From NCBI GenBank assembly GCA_009360345.1, contig SPDP01000003.1, positions 124,001 to 188,000 on the forward strand: a stretch of DNA of 64,000 nt, written 5' to 3'. A program made the position numbers and the translations under genes. Each line of letters begins with the position of its first letter. Positions within the stretch are counted from its first letter, which is position 1. Of this stretch, positions 38,417-49,509 are shown piece after piece. The notes beneath the pieces are model-generated. The model saw nothing but the letters and a program-made list of their open reading frames with translations, had not been told where the DNA came from and did no database searches. The stretch is from Alcaligenaceae bacterium SAGV5. Its GTDB lineage: Bacteria; Pseudomonadota; Gammaproteobacteria; Burkholderiales; Burkholderiaceae_B.

Positions 38417-39289
38417 ATGGACCGTTTGATTCCTGCGGTGATCGGTCTGCTCGTGGGGTTGGCCGTATTGTCGTCGTGCGTGTTCGTGGTCAACGAGCGC
38501 AACTATGCCGTCGTCTTTGCCCTGGGCGAAATCAAGGAAGTCATCGACGAACCCGGCCTGTACTTCAAGCTGCCGCCGCCGTTCCAGAACGTGCAACAGT
38601 TCGACAAGCGCATCCTGACCATCGACTCGGCCGACAGCGAGCGGGTGCAGACCTCGGAAAAGAAGAACCTGCTGATCGACGCCTTCGTGAAGTGGCGTAT
38701 CGCCAATCCGCGCACCTACTACGTTACCTTCGGCGGCAACGAGCGCGCGGCGCAGGAGCGCCTGCTGGCCCTGATCCGCGATGCCCTGAACGCCTCGATC
38801 AACCGTCGTACCGTGAACGACGTCACCTCCAAGGAGCGTGACAAGATCATGCAGGAGATCCGCACCAACACCGAGTCGGCGGCCAAGCAATTGGGCGTGG
38901 AGATCGTCGACGTGCGGCTCAAGCGTGTCGATTTCGCGCCCGAGATCTCCGAATCGGTCTACCGCCGGATGGAGGCCGAGCGCAAGCGCGTGGCCAACGA
39001 GCAGCGCTCCATCGGCGCCGCCGAAGGCGAGAAGATCCGCGCTGACGCCGACCGCCAGCGGGAAGTCATCCTGGCTGAAGCCTACCGCAAGGCCCAGGAA
39101 ACCAAGGGCGAAGGCGACGCCAAGGCCTCGGCCGTCTATGCGCAGGCCTTCGGCCAGGACCGCGAGTTCTATCGCTTCTACAAGAGCCTGGAAGCCTACC
39201 GCAGCTCGTTCGGCTCGAAGTCCGACATGCTGGTGGTGGACCCGAGCTCCGATTTCTTCCGCTTCATGAAATCGCCGGCTGTGAATTGA
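38417..39289 (+). CDS. hflC: HflC, membrane modulator of FtsH
   Basis: A 290-residue SPFH protein with an N-terminal anchor (LIPAVIGLLVGLAVLSSCVFV), SPFH domain (NERNYAVVFALGEIKEV) and an E/R/A-rich coiled coil (GEKIRADADRQREVILAEAY). Partner of HflK. ATG 38417 follows GAGAAGGA. The yjeT (DUF2065) gene that commonly lies between hflC and hisZ is absent; repeat copy C starts 2 bp after the stop. Confidence 0.95.
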   Translation: MDRLIPAVIGLLVGLAVLSSCVFVVNERNYAVVFALGEIKEVIDEPGLYFKLPPPFQNVQQFDKRILTIDSADSERVQTSEKKNLLIDAFVKWRIANPRTYYVTFGGNERAAQERLLALIRDALNASINRRTVNDVTSKERDKIMQEIRTNTESAAKQLGVEIVDVRLKRVDFAPEISESVYRRMEAERKRVANEQRSIGAAEGEKIRADADRQREVILAEAYRKAQETKGEGDAKASAVYAQAFGQDREFYRFYKSLEAYRSSFGSKSDMLVVDPSSDFFRFMKSPAVN

Positions 39290-39291
39290 GT

Positions 39292-39559
39292 CCCCCCCTA
39301 CGCGCTGACGCGCGCCCCCCCAGGGGGCGGCACTGGCGGACCGGCGGAGCCGGATCCGCTGTGCCCTGGGTCTGGGGACGCTCAGGAAATAAAAACGGCC
39401 TTGCGTCAAGCAAGGCCGTTTTTATTTTCAACCGAACCGGATGCCAGGCAGTATCGCCAGTCCCCGCCAGCCCGTTGGTACCCCAGGATGCGGTGGATCC
39501 GGCTTTGCCGGTCCACCCGCATCGCCCCCTGGGGGGCGCCCGAAGGGCGTAGGGGGGGG
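39292..39559. repeat. Composite palindromic element, copy C (~268 bp)
   Basis: Inverted outer arms (CCCCCCCTACGCGC... on the left, ...GGGCGTAGGGGGGG on the right) enclose a core with a perfect 18-bp hairpin (39387-39404 / 39410-39427, containing AACGGCCTTGC) that carries A and T tracts and reads as a bidirectional terminator. It fills the gap between converging hflC and the tctC-like gene. It is the reverse-oriented twin of copy A. Confidence 0.82.
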
Positions 39560-39564
39560 ATCCC

Positions 39565-40581
39565 CTACTCAGGGGTAATGCCGGCGGAGGTGACGACGGC
39601 GCGCCATTGGGGGATTTCCTTACGGATGCGATCGGCCATTTCCTGGGGCGTGCCGGGCAGGAGCTCCACGCCCAGGTCGACGAATTTGTCGTGCGTGGCC
39701 GGTTGCTTCAGGATGCGGACGACCTCGCGGTTCAACCGCGCGACGATCGGCGCCGGCATGCCGGCCGGGCCGGCGAGAGCGAACCAGACGTTGGCGCTGA
39801 AGCCCGGCAGCGTTTCGTTCACGGTAGGCAGGTCCGGCATGATCTCGGTGCGTTTTTCGCCCGTGGAGGCCAGTGCGGTGAGCTTGCCGGCGCGGACATG
39901 GGGCAGGGAAGAAGCGCCGCCTTCGAACATCATGTTGACCTGGCCGGCGATCAGGTCCGTGCTGGCATTGGAGCTGCCTTTGTAGGGCACGTGCAGGATA
40001 TCCACGCCAGCCTGTTTCTTGAACATTTCCGCCAGCAGGTGCTGCGAGCTGCCGGCGCCGAGCGAGGCATAGGTGTATTTGCCGGGCGAGGCCTTGGCGG
40101 CCGCGATGAGGTCGCTCACGGTGCGCATGGGCAGGGCCTTGTTCACCACCAGGTAGGTCGGGGTGTCGAACAGCATGGTGATGGGGCTGAAGTCCCGCTG
40201 CGAATCGTAAGGCAGTTGCTTGCGCAGGACCGTGTTGAACACCATGGCGCTTTGCGTGGCGATGAGCAGGGTGTAGCCGTCGGGCTGCGCCTTGGCCACG
40301 GTTTCGGCGGCGATGGTCTGGCTGGCGCCGGGACGGTTCTCCACGATCACCGGCTGGCCGACGGTTGCCGACAACTGCTGGGCGATGTAGCGGGCGAAGG
40401 TGTCTCCCAGGCCGCCTGCCGAATGCGGGGAGACGATACGTATCGGTTTGACCGGATAGTCGGCGGCGTCCTGGGCGGAAGCGGGTTGCCAGGTGAGCAG
40501 GCCCGCCGTGGCGAGCGCCGCGAGCAGGGCATGGCGGCGGGCGGTCGGGCCGGCGGGACGCCGGGGCAGCGATTGGGTCAT
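39565..40581 (-). CDS. Bug/TctC-family periplasmic solute-binding protein
   Basis: A 338-residue secreted binding protein. A twin-basic-rich N-terminus and hydrophobic segment end in ASAQ (signal peptide ~1-36), then the family pattern DYPVKPIRIVSPHSAGGLGD, VIVENRPGASQTIAAE and VDILHVPYKGSSNAS. Bug proteins are greatly expanded in Bordetella and bind carboxylates; most act without an adjacent transporter, as here. It lies 61 bp downstream of the ubiD-like gene and probably shares its mRNA, suggesting it binds a substrate or relative of that decarboxylase. Confidence 0.92.
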   Translation of the reverse strand: MTQSLPRRPAGPTARRHALLAALATAGLLTWQPASAQDAADYPVKPIRIVSPHSAGGLGDTFARYIAQQLSATVGQPVIVENRPGASQTIAAETVAKAQPDGYTLLIATQSAMVFNTVLRKQLPYDSQRDFSPITMLFDTPTYLVVNKALPMRTVSDLIAAAKASPGKYTYASLGAGSSQHLLAEMFKKQAGVDILHVPYKGSSNASTDLIAGQVNMMFEGGASSLPHVRAGKLTALASTGEKRTEIMPDLPTVNETLPGFSANVWFALAGPAGMPAPIVARLNREVVRILKQPATHDKFVDLGVELLPGTPQEMADRIRKEIPQWRAVVTSAGITPE

Positions 40582-40642
40582 GGTGTGTCTCCTGTGCGGG
40601 GTCGGTCGGCTGGTCCGCCGCCCCGTCGTTTACCGTGGAAAA

Positions 40643-42181
40643 TCAGCTGAAGTAGTAGCGGCCTTCTTCGTCCCGGGCCAGGGGGCGCTTGCCGGCGGTG
40701 TCTTCCAGCCAGCGCACGATTTCCCGGCCGTCATTGCTGTCGGTCGCGGCCATCAGCTCCTCGAAATACTTGGGGCCGTTCGCCAAGGCCTCTTCCAGGG
40801 ACCCGAAGCGGGCACCCTCGAAGCGCGGCGCGGCGGGAACCCGGTACTCCAGGGGGCGTTGCGTGCCAGGGGCCAGCAAAGGCATGGTCAGATCGAAGCC
40901 TGCCTTGGCTCCCGTGCGGGCGCCGTTCAGCGAGGGGTCCAGCGGCATGGCGCGCATGCCGGTCTGTATCACCAGGTCGCGATCGGCCTGGAAGCGTGTG
41001 CCCAAGGCCCAGTCCATCTGCGCGTCCGAGAAGATGTCGATGTCCGGATCGACCACGAACACGTGCTTGACGTTCGAGAGCGAGCCGAATACCGCGGCGA
41101 TGGCGTTGCGGGCTTCTCCCGGCACACGCTGCTGCAAGGCGATTCGGACGTTGAACATGCCGCCGTTGGCCGGAGCGGCGAAGACGCCCCGGACTTCCCG
41201 CACCGCGGTCTCGAGGGCGCGCCAGATCATCACCTCGGTGCGCAGCGCGTTCAACTGCGCGGTATCGGTCCAGGCCATGTTGGGACCGCTGATGGTCGCG
41301 GTCTGGAACACGGCGTCGCGCCTGCGCGTGATGGCGGTCACATGGAACAGCGGGTTCTTCTTGACCACGCCGTAGTAGCCCAGGAACTCGCCGTAGGGCC
41401 CCTCGGGCTCGACGTGGCCGGCCTCGTCCAGATAGCCCTCGATGATGAATTCCGCGTCGGCCGGCACGAGCAGGTCGTTGGTCACGCACTTGACGACCGG
41501 CAGCGGCGCGGCCCGCAGGCTGGAGAGCAGACCGAGCTCGTCGCCGGGTATGCGCATGGTGGCGGCGATGTGGTCGATCGGATTCGACCCGACCGCGAAG
41601 GCGATCGGCACGCGCAGGCCGCGGCCGGACTGTTTCAAGTAGAGGGCGCGCAGGTCCGACGGCGCGACCAGGTCGATTCCGGCCGTGCGGCGGCCGCGCA
41701 GCATGAGGCGGCGGACACCGACGTTGGTCCAGCCGGTGTCGGGGTCCCGGGCGAAGTCGATGGAGGCGGAAATATAGGGAGCGCCATCCAGGCCGTGCTG
41801 CAGGTGGACCGGCAGCCGGGTCAGGTCGCAGTCCTCGCCTTGCAGGACGATCTGCTGGACGGGGGCCTGGGACGCGGGCACCTCCACGAACTCGGGCTGG
41901 TTGCGCAGCCGCCGGGCCACTTCGGCGGGCAGGTCGGCCGGCGTGGTGTTGAAGGCCAGGGCAAGCCGTTCGCGGCTGCCGGCGACGTTGCCGGACAACG
42001 GCGTATCGGAGCCGTCCGGATGTTCGATCAGGACCGCCTTGGGGCTTTGCTCCAGGATGGCGGCTACATCGCGAAGCGCCGCTTCGGGCTGGCGCAGCAG
42101 GGCGCCATCGTCGAGGGATTCCAGGAAACGCCTGAGGCGGAAGGCCTCCAGGTCGGGCAGGGCGGTGGAAGGCGAAGGCAC
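40643..42181 (-). CDS. UbiD-family prenylated-FMN-dependent decarboxylase
   Basis: A 512-residue enzyme. The UbiD fold motifs are visible: NVGVRRLMLRGRRTAGI, VAFAVGSNPIDHIAA-like segment, and the catalytic acidic region HVEPEGPYGEFLGYYG. UbiD enzymes interconvert aromatic or unsaturated carboxylic acids and their decarboxylated forms with prFMN made by UbiX; no ubiX is in the window. It is probably not the ubiquinone UbiD itself but one of the catabolic relatives, because it sits with a Bug binding protein. The start at 42181 is taken; the upstream region is long. Confidence 0.88.
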   Translation of the reverse strand: MPSPSTALPDLEAFRLRRFLESLDDGALLRQPEAALRDVAAILEQSPKAVLIEHPDGSDTPLSGNVAGSRERLALAFNTTPADLPAEVARRLRNQPEFVEVPASQAPVQQIVLQGEDCDLTRLPVHLQHGLDGAPYISASIDFARDPDTGWTNVGVRRLMLRGRRTAGIDLVAPSDLRALYLKQSGRGLRVPIAFAVGSNPIDHIAATMRIPGDELGLLSSLRAAPLPVVKCVTNDLLVPADAEFIIEGYLDEAGHVEPEGPYGEFLGYYGVVKKNPLFHVTAITRRRDAVFQTATISGPNMAWTDTAQLNALRTEVMIWRALETAVREVRGVFAAPANGGMFNVRIALQQRVPGEARNAIAAVFGSLSNVKHVFVVDPDIDIFSDAQMDWALGTRFQADRDLVIQTGMRAMPLDPSLNGARTGAKAGFDLTMPLLAPGTQRPLEYRVPAAPRFEGARFGSLEEALANGPKYFEELMAATDSNDGREIVRWLEDTAGKRPLARDEEGRYYFS

Positions 42182-42554
42182 GGTGGTCTCCGATTACGGG
42201 TACGGGAAAAGGACGTCCGGGCCGTCGCCGTGATTTCGGCGCCGCCCATCGGTCCAGGCTGCCGCGCTATTTAAATGCACCCCATCCTTGGGCGTAAGCA
42301 AAACATTTGGATGACGTGATAGAAGATCGTGAACAATGCGTCGGCCCCGCGCCACGCAGCTTGATTTTGTCGTGATTCGAGTGGACAATAGCGTGTAAGC
42401 CAAGAGGTACGTCCGAATCATTCATTGCACCAAAGTGGTGCGCGTCGGCGACCCAAGCTTGGAAGAAGCGGTTGAGGGGCTTGCACCGTGTGCACACCCG
42501 CAGCCGCTTTTTTTTCGTCCATCGTTTTCATTAAATCGTTTGCGAGATCCCCGC
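42182..42554. other. 373-bp region between the ubiD-like gene and hisZ
   Basis: Less G+C-rich than its neighbours. It contains a palindrome GCACCAAAGTGGTGC (42427-42441) and GTGCAC about 55 bp later; either could be an operator for the divergent ubiD-tctC pair. A T-rich stretch lies shortly before hisZ. The open frame leading into hisZ has no homology before its ATG. No regulator gene is present. Confidence 0.4.
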
Positions 42555-43748
42555 ATGGGCAAATGGCTGTTGCCCGAAAGCCTGGCAGATATCCTGCCGG
42601 CCGAGGCCCGGCGCATAGAAGAATTGCGCCGCTTGTTGCTGGACCTGTACCGCACCTATGGCTATGAGCTCGTCATGCCGCCGCTGGTGGAGTACCTCGA
42701 CTCGCTGCTGTCGGCCAGCGGAGGCGACCTGGACCTGCACACCTTCAAACTGGTGGACCAGATGTCCGGCCGCTCGCTGGGCATCCGGGCCGACATGACG
42801 CCCCAGGTGACGCGCATCGACGCGCATCTGTTGAACCGGGCCGGCACCACCCGCCTGTGCTATTGCGGCAGTGTGCTGCACACCCTGCCGCGGGGCCTCT
42901 GGGCGACGCGCGAGCCCTTGCAGATCGGCGCCGAGCTGTACGGCCATGCCGGTCCCGAAGCCGATATCGAAGTCCTGCAACTGGCCCTGGAAAGCGTCCG
43001 TCGCGCCGGGGTGGTCGATTGCCGGGTCGATCTCAGCCATCTGGGCGTGGTGCGGGCACTGCTGGAAACCGATCCTGCCGCCGCGGCGCGCGCCGACGAG
43101 ATCTTCGGCCTGCTGCGCGAGAAGGACATCCCCGGGCTGACGGCGCTGGAACCCGAACTGGCGCCGGCCACGGCCCGGGCGCTGCAAGTGCTGCCGACGC
43201 TATATGGCGAGCTGGACGTGCTGGACAAGGCGCGCGCGGCGCTGCCCGCGCTGCCGCGCATCAGCCAGGCGCTGGACATGCTGGCCGGGCTGGCCAGGTC
43301 CCTGCCTGGCGTCGACATCGGTATCGACCTGGCCGACGTGCGCAGTTTCCACTATCACACCGGCGTGGTCTTCGCGGTCTATTGCGGCGGCTGGCCCAAC
43401 GCGGTGGTGCGCGGCGGCCGCTATGACGATGTCGGCCGGGTATTCGGCCGGGCGCGGCCGGCCACGGGTTTCAGCCTGGATCTGCGCGAACTGGCGGGGC
43501 TGCTCGCGCCCGCCACCGCCAGCGCGGCGATACGGGCCCCATGGGGGCTCGCCCCCGATCTGGTCGAAGCCGTGCGCGCGTTGCGCGCCGCCGGCCAGAT
43601 CGTGGTCCAGATCCTGCCCGGACATGAACACGATCAGCAGGAATTCGTCTGCGATCGCGAGCTGGTGCTGCGTGATGGTGCCTGGCAGGTCGAATCCCTG
43701 GCCAGCGCCGAAACCGCCGCCCGGCCATCCCCATCCACCGCAATCTGA
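42555..43748 (+). CDS. hisZ: HisZ, ATP phosphoribosyltransferase regulatory subunit
   Basis: A 397-residue paralogue of histidyl-tRNA synthetase that activates short-form His[21 protein letters not shown] is the usual betaproteobacterial start; [20 protein letters not shown] and [23 protein letters not shown] follow. The anticodon-binding domain of HisS is absent, as expected. ATG 42555. It precedes purA by 38 bp. Confidence 0.94.
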   Translation: MGKWLLPESLADILPAEARRIEELRRLLLDLYRTYGYELVMPPLVEYLDSLLSASGGDLDLHTFKLVDQMSGRSLGIRADMTPQVTRIDAHLLNRAGTTRLCYCGSVLHTLPRGLWATREPLQIGAELYGHAGPEADIEVLQLALESVRRAGVVDCRVDLSHLGVVRALLETDPAAAARADEIFGLLREKDIPGLTALEPELAPATARALQVLPTLYGELDVLDKARAALPALPRISQALDMLAGLARSLPGVDIGIDLADVRSFHYHTGVVFAVYCGGWPNAVVRGGRYDDVGRVFGRARPATGFSLDLRELAGLLAPATASAAIRAPWGLAPDLVEAVRALRAAGQIVVQILPGHEHDQQEFVCDRELVLRDGAWQVESLASAETAARPSPSTAI

Positions 43749-43771
43749 CGCCCGTCGCGGGCGGACTTTAG

Positions 43772-45082
<1,311 letters not shown>

Positions 45083-45104
45083 TCGGATCCGACCCCATCC
45101 TGGC

Positions 45105-45128
45105 GCCCCGGTCAAACCGGGGCTTTTT
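45105..45128 (+). terminator. Rho-independent terminator after purA
   Basis: Stem GCCCCGG / CCGGGGC with loop TCAAA and a T6 run. The next gene starts 18 bp later, so it must rely on read-through or a promoter overlapping the purA end. Confidence 0.85.
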
Positions 45129-45145
45129 TACAACATCCGTACACC

Positions 45146-45682
45146 ATGCAGCAAGATACCGACAAAGATCTCTGGATCAGCTGGGACCGCTACAACCAAC
45201 TCATCGAGCAACTGGGCCTGCAGGTCCACCAGTCGGGCTGGAAGTTCGACCAGATCGTCTGCCTGGCGCGCGGCGGCATGCGCGTGGGCGACGTGCTCTC
45301 GCGCATCTACGACGTGCCGCTGGGTATCCTGGCGACCAGCAGCTACCGCGAGGCGGCGGGCACGGAGCAGGGGCGCCTGGACATCGCGCAGTTCATCACG
45401 ATCACGCGCGGCACCTTGGAAGGCAGGGTGCTGCTGGTGGACGACATGGTCGATACGGGCGTGACCTTCGACCGCGTGCACCAGCATTTGCTGCAGCAAT
45501 TTTCGGCCATCACGGAAATGCGGACGGCCGTGCTGTGGTTCAAGGGGCACTCGAAGGTCGTACCGGACTACTACGTGCAGAAGCTGCCCACGAATCCGTG
45601 GATCCACCAGCCTTTCGAGGATTACGACAGCATCCGGCCGTACCAGTTGGAGGCGTGGGTCCGGAAGGGGAAGAGCGACTGA
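45146..45682 (+). CDS. Purine-type phosphoribosyltransferase
   Basis: A 178-residue PRTase of the hypoxanthine/xanthine-guanine type: IVCLARGGMRVGD and the PRPP motif VLLVDDMVDTGVTF are clear. It salvages a purine base to its nucleotide; which base is not determinable. Adjacency to purA is common in related bacteria and fits IMP supply or salvage. The first codons follow the purA terminator closely. Confidence 0.87.
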   Translation: MQQDTDKDLWISWDRYNQLIEQLGLQVHQSGWKFDQIVCLARGGMRVGDVLSRIYDVPLGILATSSYREAAGTEQGRLDIAQFITITRGTLEGRVLLVDDMVDTGVTFDRVHQHLLQQFSAITEMRTAVLWFKGHSKVVPDYYVQKLPTNPWIHQPFEDYDSIRPYQLEAWVRKGKSD

Positions 45683-45769
45683 TTGCCGCTGTCGACCGGT
45701 TCCGCGATGTGCCCCGTGCCGTGATGGGGCTCACGCGTGACCGTGCCTTGCGCGGCGCGAGCAGGCAAC

Positions 45770-45803
45770 AAAAAACCCCGCCAACAGAAGTTGCGGGGTT
45801 TTG
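45770..45803. terminator. Bidirectional terminator between the PRTase gene and the tRNA-Leu pair
   Basis: A perfect 10-bp stem AAAACCCCGC / GCGGGGTTTT with a short loop carries A and T tracts. It ends the tRNA-Leu transcript on the minus strand, 37 bp after the last tRNA, and can stop the converging phosphoribosyltransferase transcript. Confidence 0.85.
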
Positions 45804-45839
45804 CCTGTGGATCCTTCCGGATCCGGAACTGCCATCAGT

Positions 45840-45924
<85 letters not shown>

Positions 45925-46008
45925 ACTGCTGCACAACCAAAAAACCCTTTGAGCGGGTATTCCAACTCGTATTGCCAACTACACGGAAGGCTTGCGCCTG
46001 CCAAGAAT

Positions 46009-46093
<85 letters not shown>

Positions 46094-46185
46094 ATTGTCG
46101 CAACTACCTAACATTTGCTGCGGTAAACTCAAGTTATTCCTTGCGTGTACCGTTGCATGCGGGGCAGCAGCGACAGAAGCTGCGC

Positions 46186-46214
46186 ATTATAAAGAGAACC
46201 TGAAACTTTGACAA
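46186..46214 (-). promoter_or_regulatory. Sigma-70 promoter of the tRNA-Leu operon
   Basis: On the minus strand TTGTCA (46209-46214) and TATAAT (46186-46191) are separated by exactly 17 bp, a near-consensus promoter. Its -35 box overlaps the proposed start codon of rnr on the other strand, so the two transcription units share these bases. Confidence 0.85.
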
Positions 46215-48658
46215 CTCGATCCCATAACAACCTTCCTTCCACGCCAGCGGATTTCGATCCCGACGTGCCCACTCGCGAGCAAATCCTCGGATTGCTGCGG
46301 GAGGCCAATGCCCCCATCGCTCCGGCGGAACTGGCGCGTCGGCTGGGCGTGGACCCGGGCAGCGTGGGGTTCGAACGACGGCTCGCCGCCATGGAGCGCG
46401 ACGGCCAATTGATGCAAAACCGCAAGGGCGCGCTGCTGTTGTCGACCAAGCTCGATTTCATCGCGGGCCGGGTGCAGGGGCACCGCGACGGTTTCGGCTT
46501 CCTGATACGGGACGATGGCCAGACCGACTTGTTCCTGCCTCCCAAGGAAATGTTGAAAGTCCTCCATGGCGACCGCGTGCTGGTGCGCCTGGCCGGCAGC
46601 GACTACCGCGGCAAGCCCGAGGGCACCATCGTCGAAGTTCTGGAGCGGCGCACCAACAAGCTGGTGGGGCGCTATCTGCACGAGCGGGGCCTGTCCCTGG
46701 TCGTGCCTGAAGACCAGCGCATCAAGCACGACATACTCGTGCCGCCGGGCGAAACCGGCCAGGCGCAGCATGGCCAGGTCGTCACGGTGGAGATCATCGA
46801 GCAGCCGACCCGGCATACGCAGCCGCTGGGCCGCGTGGTCGAGATCCTGGGCGAAATCGACGATCCCGGCATGGAAATCGAGATCGCCGTCCGCAAGTTC
46901 GACGTCCCGCACGAGTTCTCGGACAAGGCGCTCGCGCGGGCCGAGCGCCTGCCGGCCGAAGTGGTCAAGGGCGACCTGGCCGGCCGGTACGATCTGCGTG
47001 ACGTGCCGCTGATCACCATCGACGGCGAAGACGCGCGCGACTTCGACGACGCCGTCTACTGCGAACGGGTGGAGCTGGGCACGGAGACCCGCAAACGGGC
47101 TGGGTGGCGGCTCATCGTCGCCATCGCGGACGTGGCGCATTACGTCACGCCCGGCGATGCGCTGGATGCCGACGCGCTGGAGCGAAGCACCAGCGTGTAC
47201 TTTCCGCGCAAGGTCATTCCCATGCTGCCGGAGAAGCTGTCCAACGGACTGTGTTCGCTGAATCCCAGCGTCGATCGGCTGGTGCTGGTGTGCGACATGG
47301 TGATACCCGCGACCGGCGCCAAGGCAGGAACGGTCCAGGCCTACCAGTTCTACAACGCGGTCATGCATTCGCATGCGCGCACCACCTATACCGAGGTCTG
47401 GGCCGCGCTGCAGCAGCAGGACGGGCCGGCCGCGCGCAAACACGCTGGCGTGTTGCCGCAGATCCAGGACCTGTACGCGCTGTACCAGTTGTTGGCGCAG
47501 GCCCGCGAGAAGCGGGGCGCGATCGATTTCGATACGGTCGAAACCAAAATCGTCTGCAACGAACTGGGCCGCATCCAGAGCATCGTTCCCTATGTGCGCA
47601 ACGATGCCCACAAGCTGATCGAGGAATGCATGCTGGCCGCCAATACTTGCGCGGCCGACTTCATGGAGCGCAGCAAACATCCCGGGCTGTACCGGATCCA
47701 CGAGGGGCCCACTCCGGAAAAACTGCAGGCCTTGCGCGACTTCCTGAAGACACTGAGCCTGCAGCTTGGCGGCGGCGACAAGCCGGCCGCGGCCGATTAT
47801 TCGGCGCTACTGGCGAACGCCAAGAACCGGCCGGACGCGCCGCTGCTGCAGACCATGGCGCTGCGCTCCATGCAGCAGGCCATGTACAGTCCCGACAACG
47901 TCGGCCACTTCGGCCTGGCCTATCCCGCCTATGCCCACTTCACCTCGCCCATCCGGCGTTATCCCGATCTGCTCACCCACCGCGTGATCAAGGCGCTGCT
48001 GCACGGCAAGCGCTATGTTCCCAACGCTCTGGAAGAGATGCAGGTCATGCCCGGCACGGCCAAGGAACAGGAGCACGCGCTTTGGGAAAAACTGGGCCTG
48101 TTCTGCTCCGCCAACGAGCGGCGCGCCGATGATGCCTCGCGCGATGTCGAGGCCTGGCTCAAGTGCTGGTACATGCGCGAGCGCGTGGGCGACGTGTTTA
48201 GCGGCACGGTCACCGGCGTCGCGCCGTTCGGTGTGTTCGTCACGCTGGACGAACTCCACGTCGAAGGGCTGGTGCATGTGTCCGAGCTCGGCGCGGAGTA
48301 TTTCCAGTTCAACGACGGCCTGCATGAGCTGCGTGGCGAGCGCACGGGCATGCGTTTCCGCCTGACCGACAAGATGCAGGTGCAGGTGGCGCGTGTCGAT
48401 CTCGAGGCCCGGCGTATCGAATTCAAACTGGTCAAGGGCGTGACCTACGAGGGGCTGCGCAAGGCGATCAAACGCGACAATGCGCCGGCGCCCGAGCGCA
48501 AGCCGGCCAAACCCAAGGCCGTGCTGCTGACCGACATGTCCAAGATGCCGAAGGGCAAGAAGGCCTCGCCCAAGACCCTCGCCACGCCGGAGAAAACCCC
48601 CAGCGCACGCAGCGGCAAGCGCGCGGCGGCCAAGCACGGCCGCAGCAAGCGGCACTGA
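46208..48658 (+). CDS. rnr: RNase R, 3'-5' exoribonuclease
   Basis: An 816-residue processive exonuclease for structured RNA. N-terminal HTH (TREQILGLLREANAPIAPAELARRL), two cold-shock domains, the RNB domain with catalytic Asp cluster in TIDGEDARDFDDAVYC, then HFTSPIRRYPDLLTHR, an S1 domain (GDVFSGTVTGVAPFGVFVTLDELHVEGLV is read as separate S1 strands) and a Lys-rich tail (KPAKPKA, KMPKGKKASPK). The start is probably TTG 46208, preceded by AAGAGAA; no ATG is available before conserved sequence. RNase R may take over some decay work if the degradosome is impaired here. Confidence 0.94.
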   Translation: MTTRSHNNLPSTPADFDPDVPTREQILGLLREANAPIAPAELARRLGVDPGSVGFERRLAAMERDGQLMQNRKGALLLSTKLDFIAGRVQGHRDGFGFLIRDDGQTDLFLPPKEMLKVLHGDRVLVRLAGSDYRGKPEGTIVEVLERRTNKLVGRYLHERGLSLVVPEDQRIKHDILVPPGETGQAQHGQVVTVEIIEQPTRHTQPLGRVVEILGEIDDPGMEIEIAVRKFDVPHEFSDKALARAERLPAEVVKGDLAGRYDLRDVPLITIDGEDARDFDDAVYCERVELGTETRKRAGWRLIVAIADVAHYVTPGDALDADALERSTSVYFPRKVIPMLPEKLSNGLCSLNPSVDRLVLVCDMVIPATGAKAGTVQAYQFYNAVMHSHARTTYTEVWAALQQQDGPAARKHAGVLPQIQDLYALYQLLAQAREKRGAIDFDTVETKIVCNELGRIQSIVPYVRNDAHKLIEECMLAANTCAADFMERSKHPGLYRIHEGPTPEKLQALRDFLKTLSLQLGGGDKPAAADYSALLANAKNRPDAPLLQTMALRSMQQAMYSPDNVGHFGLAYPAYAHFTSPIRRYPDLLTHRVIKALLHGKRYVPNALEEMQVMPGTAKEQEHALWEKLGLFCSANERRADDASRDVEAWLKCWYMRERVGDVFSGTVTGVAPFGVFVTLDELHVEGLVHVSELGAEYFQFNDGLHELRGERTGMRFRLTDKMQVQVARVDLEARRIEFKLVKGVTYEGLRKAIKRDNAPAPERKPAKPKAVLLTDMSKMPKGKKASPKTLATPEKTPSARSGKRAAAKHGRSKRH

Positions 48659-48752
48659 ATCTCTGGTCTAATGATGGCATTGCGGCGCTGCCTGGGGCAG
48701 CGCCGCGTCGTTTTTGCCGATTTGCGGCATGCATCTATGTTGGGGTGAACAG

Positions 48753-49487
48753 ATGGCAGCAAGCCAGGTTTTGGTCGGATTCCATGCGGTGGCGGCACGG
48801 TTGCGCCATGCGTCGGCGTCGATCAAGGATATCTACGTCGAGGAAGCGCGCCGCGATCGACGCATGCTGACGCTGATCGAACAGGCCCAGGCCGCCGGGT
48901 GCAAGGTGCACCCCGTGGCGCAGACTCGGCTGGACGGACTGGCCAAGGGCCAACGCCACCAGGGTGTGGTCGCGCTGGCGGAGTCGCTGGAATTGGCGAT
49001 GGACGTCGACGAAGTGCTGGACGACGCAGAAGGACCGGCCTTCCTGTTGGTGCTGGACGGCGTCACGGATCCTCACAACCTGGGCGCCTGCCTGAGAACC
49101 GCGGATGGAGCTGGCGTGCATGCCGTGATCGCACCCCGCGACCGTGCGGTGGGCCTGAACACGACGGTTCAACGCGTGGCCTGCGGTGCCGCCGATACCG
49201 TTCCCTACCTGACCGTGACCAATCTGGCACGGACCCTGCGCACGCTGAAAGAGCGTGGCGTCTGGGTGGTCGGCACCGATGACGAAGCCACCGAAACCAT
49301 GCACGACGTGGATGCCCGGCAGCCGATTGCCTGGGTCATGGGAGCGGAAGGCGAGGGTATGCGTCGCCTGACGCGTGAAACTTGCGACCAGTTGGTCCGC
49401 ATTCCCATGAAGGGGTCGGTCGAAAGCCTGAATGTCAGTGTGGCTTCCGCCGTATGCCTGTATGAAACGGTAAGGCAGCGCGGTTGA
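48753..49487 (+). CDS. rlmB: RlmB, 23S rRNA G2251 2'-O-methyltransferase
   Basis: A 244-residue SpoU/TrmH-family enzyme. The N-terminal substrate-binding domain ([15 protein letters not shown]) is followed by the knotted catalytic domain with [31 protein letters not shown] and [23 protein letters not shown] 48753 with GGGGTGAA upstream. rnr-rlmB is the common order. Confidence 0.95.
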   Translation: MAASQVLVGFHAVAARLRHASASIKDIYVEEARRDRRMLTLIEQAQAAGCKVHPVAQTRLDGLAKGQRHQGVVALAESLELAMDVDEVLDDAEGPAFLLVLDGVTDPHNLGACLRTADGAGVHAVIAPRDRAVGLNTTVQRVACGAADTVPYLTVTNLARTLRTLKERGVWVVGTDDEATETMHDVDARQPIAWVMGAEGEGMRRLTRETCDQLVRIPMKGSVESLNVSVASAVCLYETVRQRG

Positions 49488-49509
49488 GCGCTACCCCGTC
49501 GGCAGAGAC

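Noticed and set aside
42435-42554. Upstream extension of hisZ or a yjeT gene
   Set aside because: The 40 extra codons lack the membrane helices of YjeT and any similarity to HisZ; the ATG at 42555 fits the family start.
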